Assembly (NCBI GenBank): GCA_017984435.1
Contig: JAGNZK010000012.1
Span: 1 to 58,859 of the forward strand
Source: Nitrosomonas sp.
GTDB lineage: Bacteria; Pseudomonadota; Gammaproteobacteria; Burkholderiales; Nitrosomonadaceae
Direction: 5' to 3'
DNA length: 58,859 nucleotides
Position 1 is the first letter of the stretch; every line of letters starts with the position of its first letter. Below, piece after piece: positions 56,766 through 58,859 of this stretch. A model generated the notes under the pieces. It was not told the DNA's origin. It ran no database searches and saw only the letters and a program-made list of their open reading frames with translations. Position numbers and translations under genes: made by a program.

Positions 56766-58582
56766 TGCACAAGCTTCTCCCGCTGGGTGATATGCCATCT
56801 TTGCTGCAATGCTACGCAGACAATGCGTTATCACCTACCGAAATGGTCGAAATAATTCATGCCGAAATTCAAAAGGACCCGGATCATGCGTGGATTACCA
56901 CACTGCCATTGGCATCCTTGCAAGTCTACGCTCGTAAGGTGGAAGCACAAGGTATGGCAGCGCTGCCGCTATATGGCGTACCCTTCGCCATCAAAGATAA
57001 TATTGATTTGGCGAGCATCCCCACTACAGCCGCTTGTCCGGCTTTTGCCTACACCCCAGCGCGTAGCGCAACGGTCGTACAAAAATTGATCGATGCCGGC
57101 GCCATTCCGATCGGCAAAACCAACCTCGATCAGTTCGCCACCGGATTGAATGGTACACGATCGCCGTATGGTGCGTGCCGCAATGCCTTCAATCCCGAGT
57201 ATATTTCCGGCGGCTCCAGTTCAGGCTCGGCGGTCACCGTGGCTAAGGGGCAGGTATGTTTCAGCCTCGGCACCGATACTGCGGGTTCCGGCAGAGTTCC
57301 CGCCGCATTTAACAACCTGATCGGCTATAAGCCCACTAAAGGCTGGCTTTCGGCAAATGGCATGGTACCCGCCTGCCGTTCCCTCGATACGGTATCTATC
57401 TTCGCGCATACTGCAGCCGATGCAGCACGCATCCTGACTATTTCCGCCGCTTACGACGCAGAAGATAGGTATTCCAGAGAAAGAGAGGGGCATGGCTTTG
57501 ATTTTGGCGCTGCACCCCGTTTTCGTTTTGGCATCCCGCGTCAACAGCAACTGAAATTTTTTGATAATCATGACAGCGAACGACTGTTCAATGACGCAGT
57601 AGCCCACATGCGGGTACTGGGCGGAGAAGCTATCGAAATAGATTTCGAACCGTTTCTCGAAGCCGCCCGCCTCCTGTACGAAGGCCCCTGGGTGGCGGAA
57701 CGTTATGCAGCCATGCAATCATTCTTCGAGCTGCATAGCGATCAAATCATCACACCAGTGCGTGAAATCATCGCAACCGCCAAACAGCGCTCAGCTGCGG
57801 ATGCTTTCAATGGCATCTATCAATTACGCCGAATCAAACAACAGGCAGATCAGATTTGGACACAAGTCGATTGTTTGCTGACACCGACCGCCGGCACGAT
57901 CTATTCCATTCAAACCATGCAACAAGATCCCGTCCGTCTCAATACCAATCTGGGCTATTACACCAATTTCATGAATTTGCTCGACTATGCCGCAGTCGCC
58001 GTTCCTGCCGGTTTTCAAAGTGATGGTCTGCCTTTTGGTATCACGCTGGCGGCACCGGCCCACCAGGATGAACCACTGCTGCATCTTGCGCATCGACTGC
58101 AACAAGTCTATTCACTGCCACTGGGTGCAACCGGCATCGCGTTGCCCCGGGATATCTCCTTCCCTGCTGCATCCCGATCCGGTCAGGTACGGATAACTGT
58201 GTGTGGCGCACATTTATCCGGTCTGCCATTGAATGAACAATTAACCAGCCGACAGGGCCAATTAGTCACCAGTACCACGACCTCATCGAATTACAAGCTT
58301 TATGCACTACCCGGCCCCTCACCACTGCGTCCCGGATTAATCCGGGTTAACGAAAATGAGCAAGGCACTACCATCGAAGTGGAAGTCTGGGAGTTACCGG
58401 CACGCGAATTCGGCGGTTTTGTGGCCAATATCCCGGCACCGCTAGGCATTGGCACCATTACCCTGGCAAACGGTGAAACCGTGCAAGGTTTTCTCTGCGA
58501 GCGTTATGCCGTCGGCAATGCAACGGACATCAGTCATTTGGGTGGTTGGCGCAACTACCTGCGACAACGCGACAATCCGTAA
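56762..58582 (+). CDS. atzF: Allophanate hydrolase
   Basis: 606 aa. An amidase-signature domain (about 1-440) with catalytic triad K78 (PFAIKDN), S152 (GGSSSGSA) and S176 ([10 protein letters not shown]), at the same spacing as in AtzF, and a C-terminal domain (about 445-606; [30 protein letters not shown]) that decarboxylates the intermediate. It converts allophanate to two NH3 and two CO2. This is the last step of the operon and overlaps the carboxylase gene by 4 bp. Confidence 0.93.
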   Translation: MMHKLLPLGDMPSLLQCYADNALSPTEMVEIIHAEIQKDPDHAWITTLPLASLQVYARKVEAQGMAALPLYGVPFAIKDNIDLASIPTTAACPAFAYTPARSATVVQKLIDAGAIPIGKTNLDQFATGLNGTRSPYGACRNAFNPEYISGGSSSGSAVTVAKGQVCFSLGTDTAGSGRVPAAFNNLIGYKPTKGWLSANGMVPACRSLDTVSIFAHTAADAARILTISAAYDAEDRYSREREGHGFDFGAAPRFRFGIPRQQQLKFFDNHDSERLFNDAVAHMRVLGGEAIEIDFEPFLEAARLLYEGPWVAERYAAMQSFFELHSDQIITPVREIIATAKQRSAADAFNGIYQLRRIKQQADQIWTQVDCLLTPTAGTIYSIQTMQQDPVRLNTNLGYYTNFMNLLDYAAVAVPAGFQSDGLPFGITLAAPAHQDEPLLHLAHRLQQVYSLPLGATGIALPRDISFPAASRSGQVRITVCGAHLSGLPLNEQLTSRQGQLVTSTTTSSNYKLYALPGPSPLRPGLIRVNENEQGTTIEVEVWELPAREFGGFVANIPAPLGIGTITLANGETVQGFLCERYAVGNATDISHLGGWRNYLRQRDNP

Positions 58583-58679
58583 TCAGTTACGATCGAAGTC
58601 ATCCGCCTCCAGAATTTGCATAGAGGCCAAAAAACCAGTTTTATAAACGATATTTAGTCCACCCTGAACAATTCTATTT

Positions 58680-58859
58680 TCAGGCATAAGCGCCAGCAAG
58701 ACGATGATTGGTTCTGTCATCATTGATTGATGGCCAATCCAAGCGCAGGAAAATCAAGACAAGAAGAAGTCGCAGCTTCCTCAGAATCATCCGCAGGTTG
58801 TGTCCGCAACCGCAGAGGATGGCATGAAAGGCATCGCCTTCTGTGCCTTGCAGCCAGTT
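58680..58859 (-). CDS. IS5-like transposase, C-terminal end (partial)
   Basis: An open frame enters from the right edge and ends at TGA 58682-58680. Its 59 residues, including GDAFHAILCGCGHNLRMILRK and a hydrophobic LLVLIFL, match the C-terminal end of IS5/IS1182-type transposases (GDxxHAxLxxxGxNLR). The rest lies outside the window. The IS end is probably near 58650-58665 but cannot be fixed. 58583-58679 holds no gene. Confidence 0.75.
   Translation of the reverse strand, partial: NWLQGTEGDAFHAILCGCGHNLRMILRKLRLLLVLIFLRLDWPSINDDRTNHRLAGAYA

Noticed and set aside
53139-58582. Annotation of the operon as urea degradation
   Set aside because: The guanidine-I riboswitch and both deiminase paralogues point to guanidine; urea carboxylase proper does not need these subunits.

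Overview
The window reads as a chromosomal segment of a betaproteobacterium. Moderate G+C, the RNR, fumarase and Acs types, the many short hairpin repeats and MITEs, and a guanidine/allophanate nitrogen operon all suggest a Nitrosomonas-like (Nitrosomonadaceae) genome. That assignment is inference from overall style: no ammonia-oxidation or rRNA gene lies in the window.

Layout. 1-6.4 kb: end of an unidentified gene, then a TonB-dependent receptor (505-2628), and on the other strand a YfiR-domain hybrid histidine kinase followed by an HD-GYP response regulator, a likely receptor-sensor-c-di-GMP module. 6.7-9.5 kb: decayed DNA with a frameshifted and truncated MDR oxidoreductase, an IS21 remnant (istA tail plus istB with an in-frame stop) and an IS3-family element with internal deletions. 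9.63-20.80 kb: an 11.1-kb integrative element in a tRNA-Lys(TTT) gene, bounded by a perfect 46-bp direct repeat. It carries a tyrosine integrase with candidate arm sites at both ends, a RelE/XRE toxin-antitoxin pair, a large inverted repeat, an AlpA-like HTH protein, a P2-gpA-type HUH replication endonuclease, and surface or secreted-type cargo (DUF4347 repeat protein, a beta-rich exported protein, an RCC1-repeat protein, a Sel1 lipoprotein) plus a 143-bp MITE.

21-36 kb: mostly housekeeping and metabolism. It holds a PD40 beta-propeller protein, an SDR epimerase coupled to a ketopantoate-reductase-like protein, a DUF3616 protein, acetyl-CoA synthetase with an MBL hydrolase, a lipase, DNA polymerase IV next to a pyrimidine-dimer glycosylase, a UMF1-type MFS transporter and fumarase C. 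A compact intergenic unit at 29.41-29.67 kb has four TTCACA repeats at an exact 11-bp period, a 23-codon ORF and a strong terminator. 36.1-37.5 kb: a repeat-rich stretch and a TIR-like gene bounded by inverted ACGTTAGGC sequences, resembling a solitary gene cassette and possibly a defence gene.

37.5-49.7 kb: class Ia ribonucleotide reductase (nrdA-nrdB), a divergent Nramp-family transporter, a 240-bp element with perfect 19-bp inverted ends, an Atm1-type ABC exporter, a BT1-like MFS protein, two lipoproteins, a HigBA-like toxin-antitoxin pair and a one-TM coiled-coil protein.

50-58.6 kb: the most informative functional block. A guanidine-I (ykkC) riboswitch leads a five-gene operon: APC permease, two 'urea carboxylase-associated' proteins (carboxyguanidine deiminase subunits), a biotin-dependent guanidine (not urea) carboxylase and allophanate hydrolase. 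Together these would take up guanidine and convert it to three ammonia plus CO2. The window ends in the 3' part of an IS5-like transposase gene.
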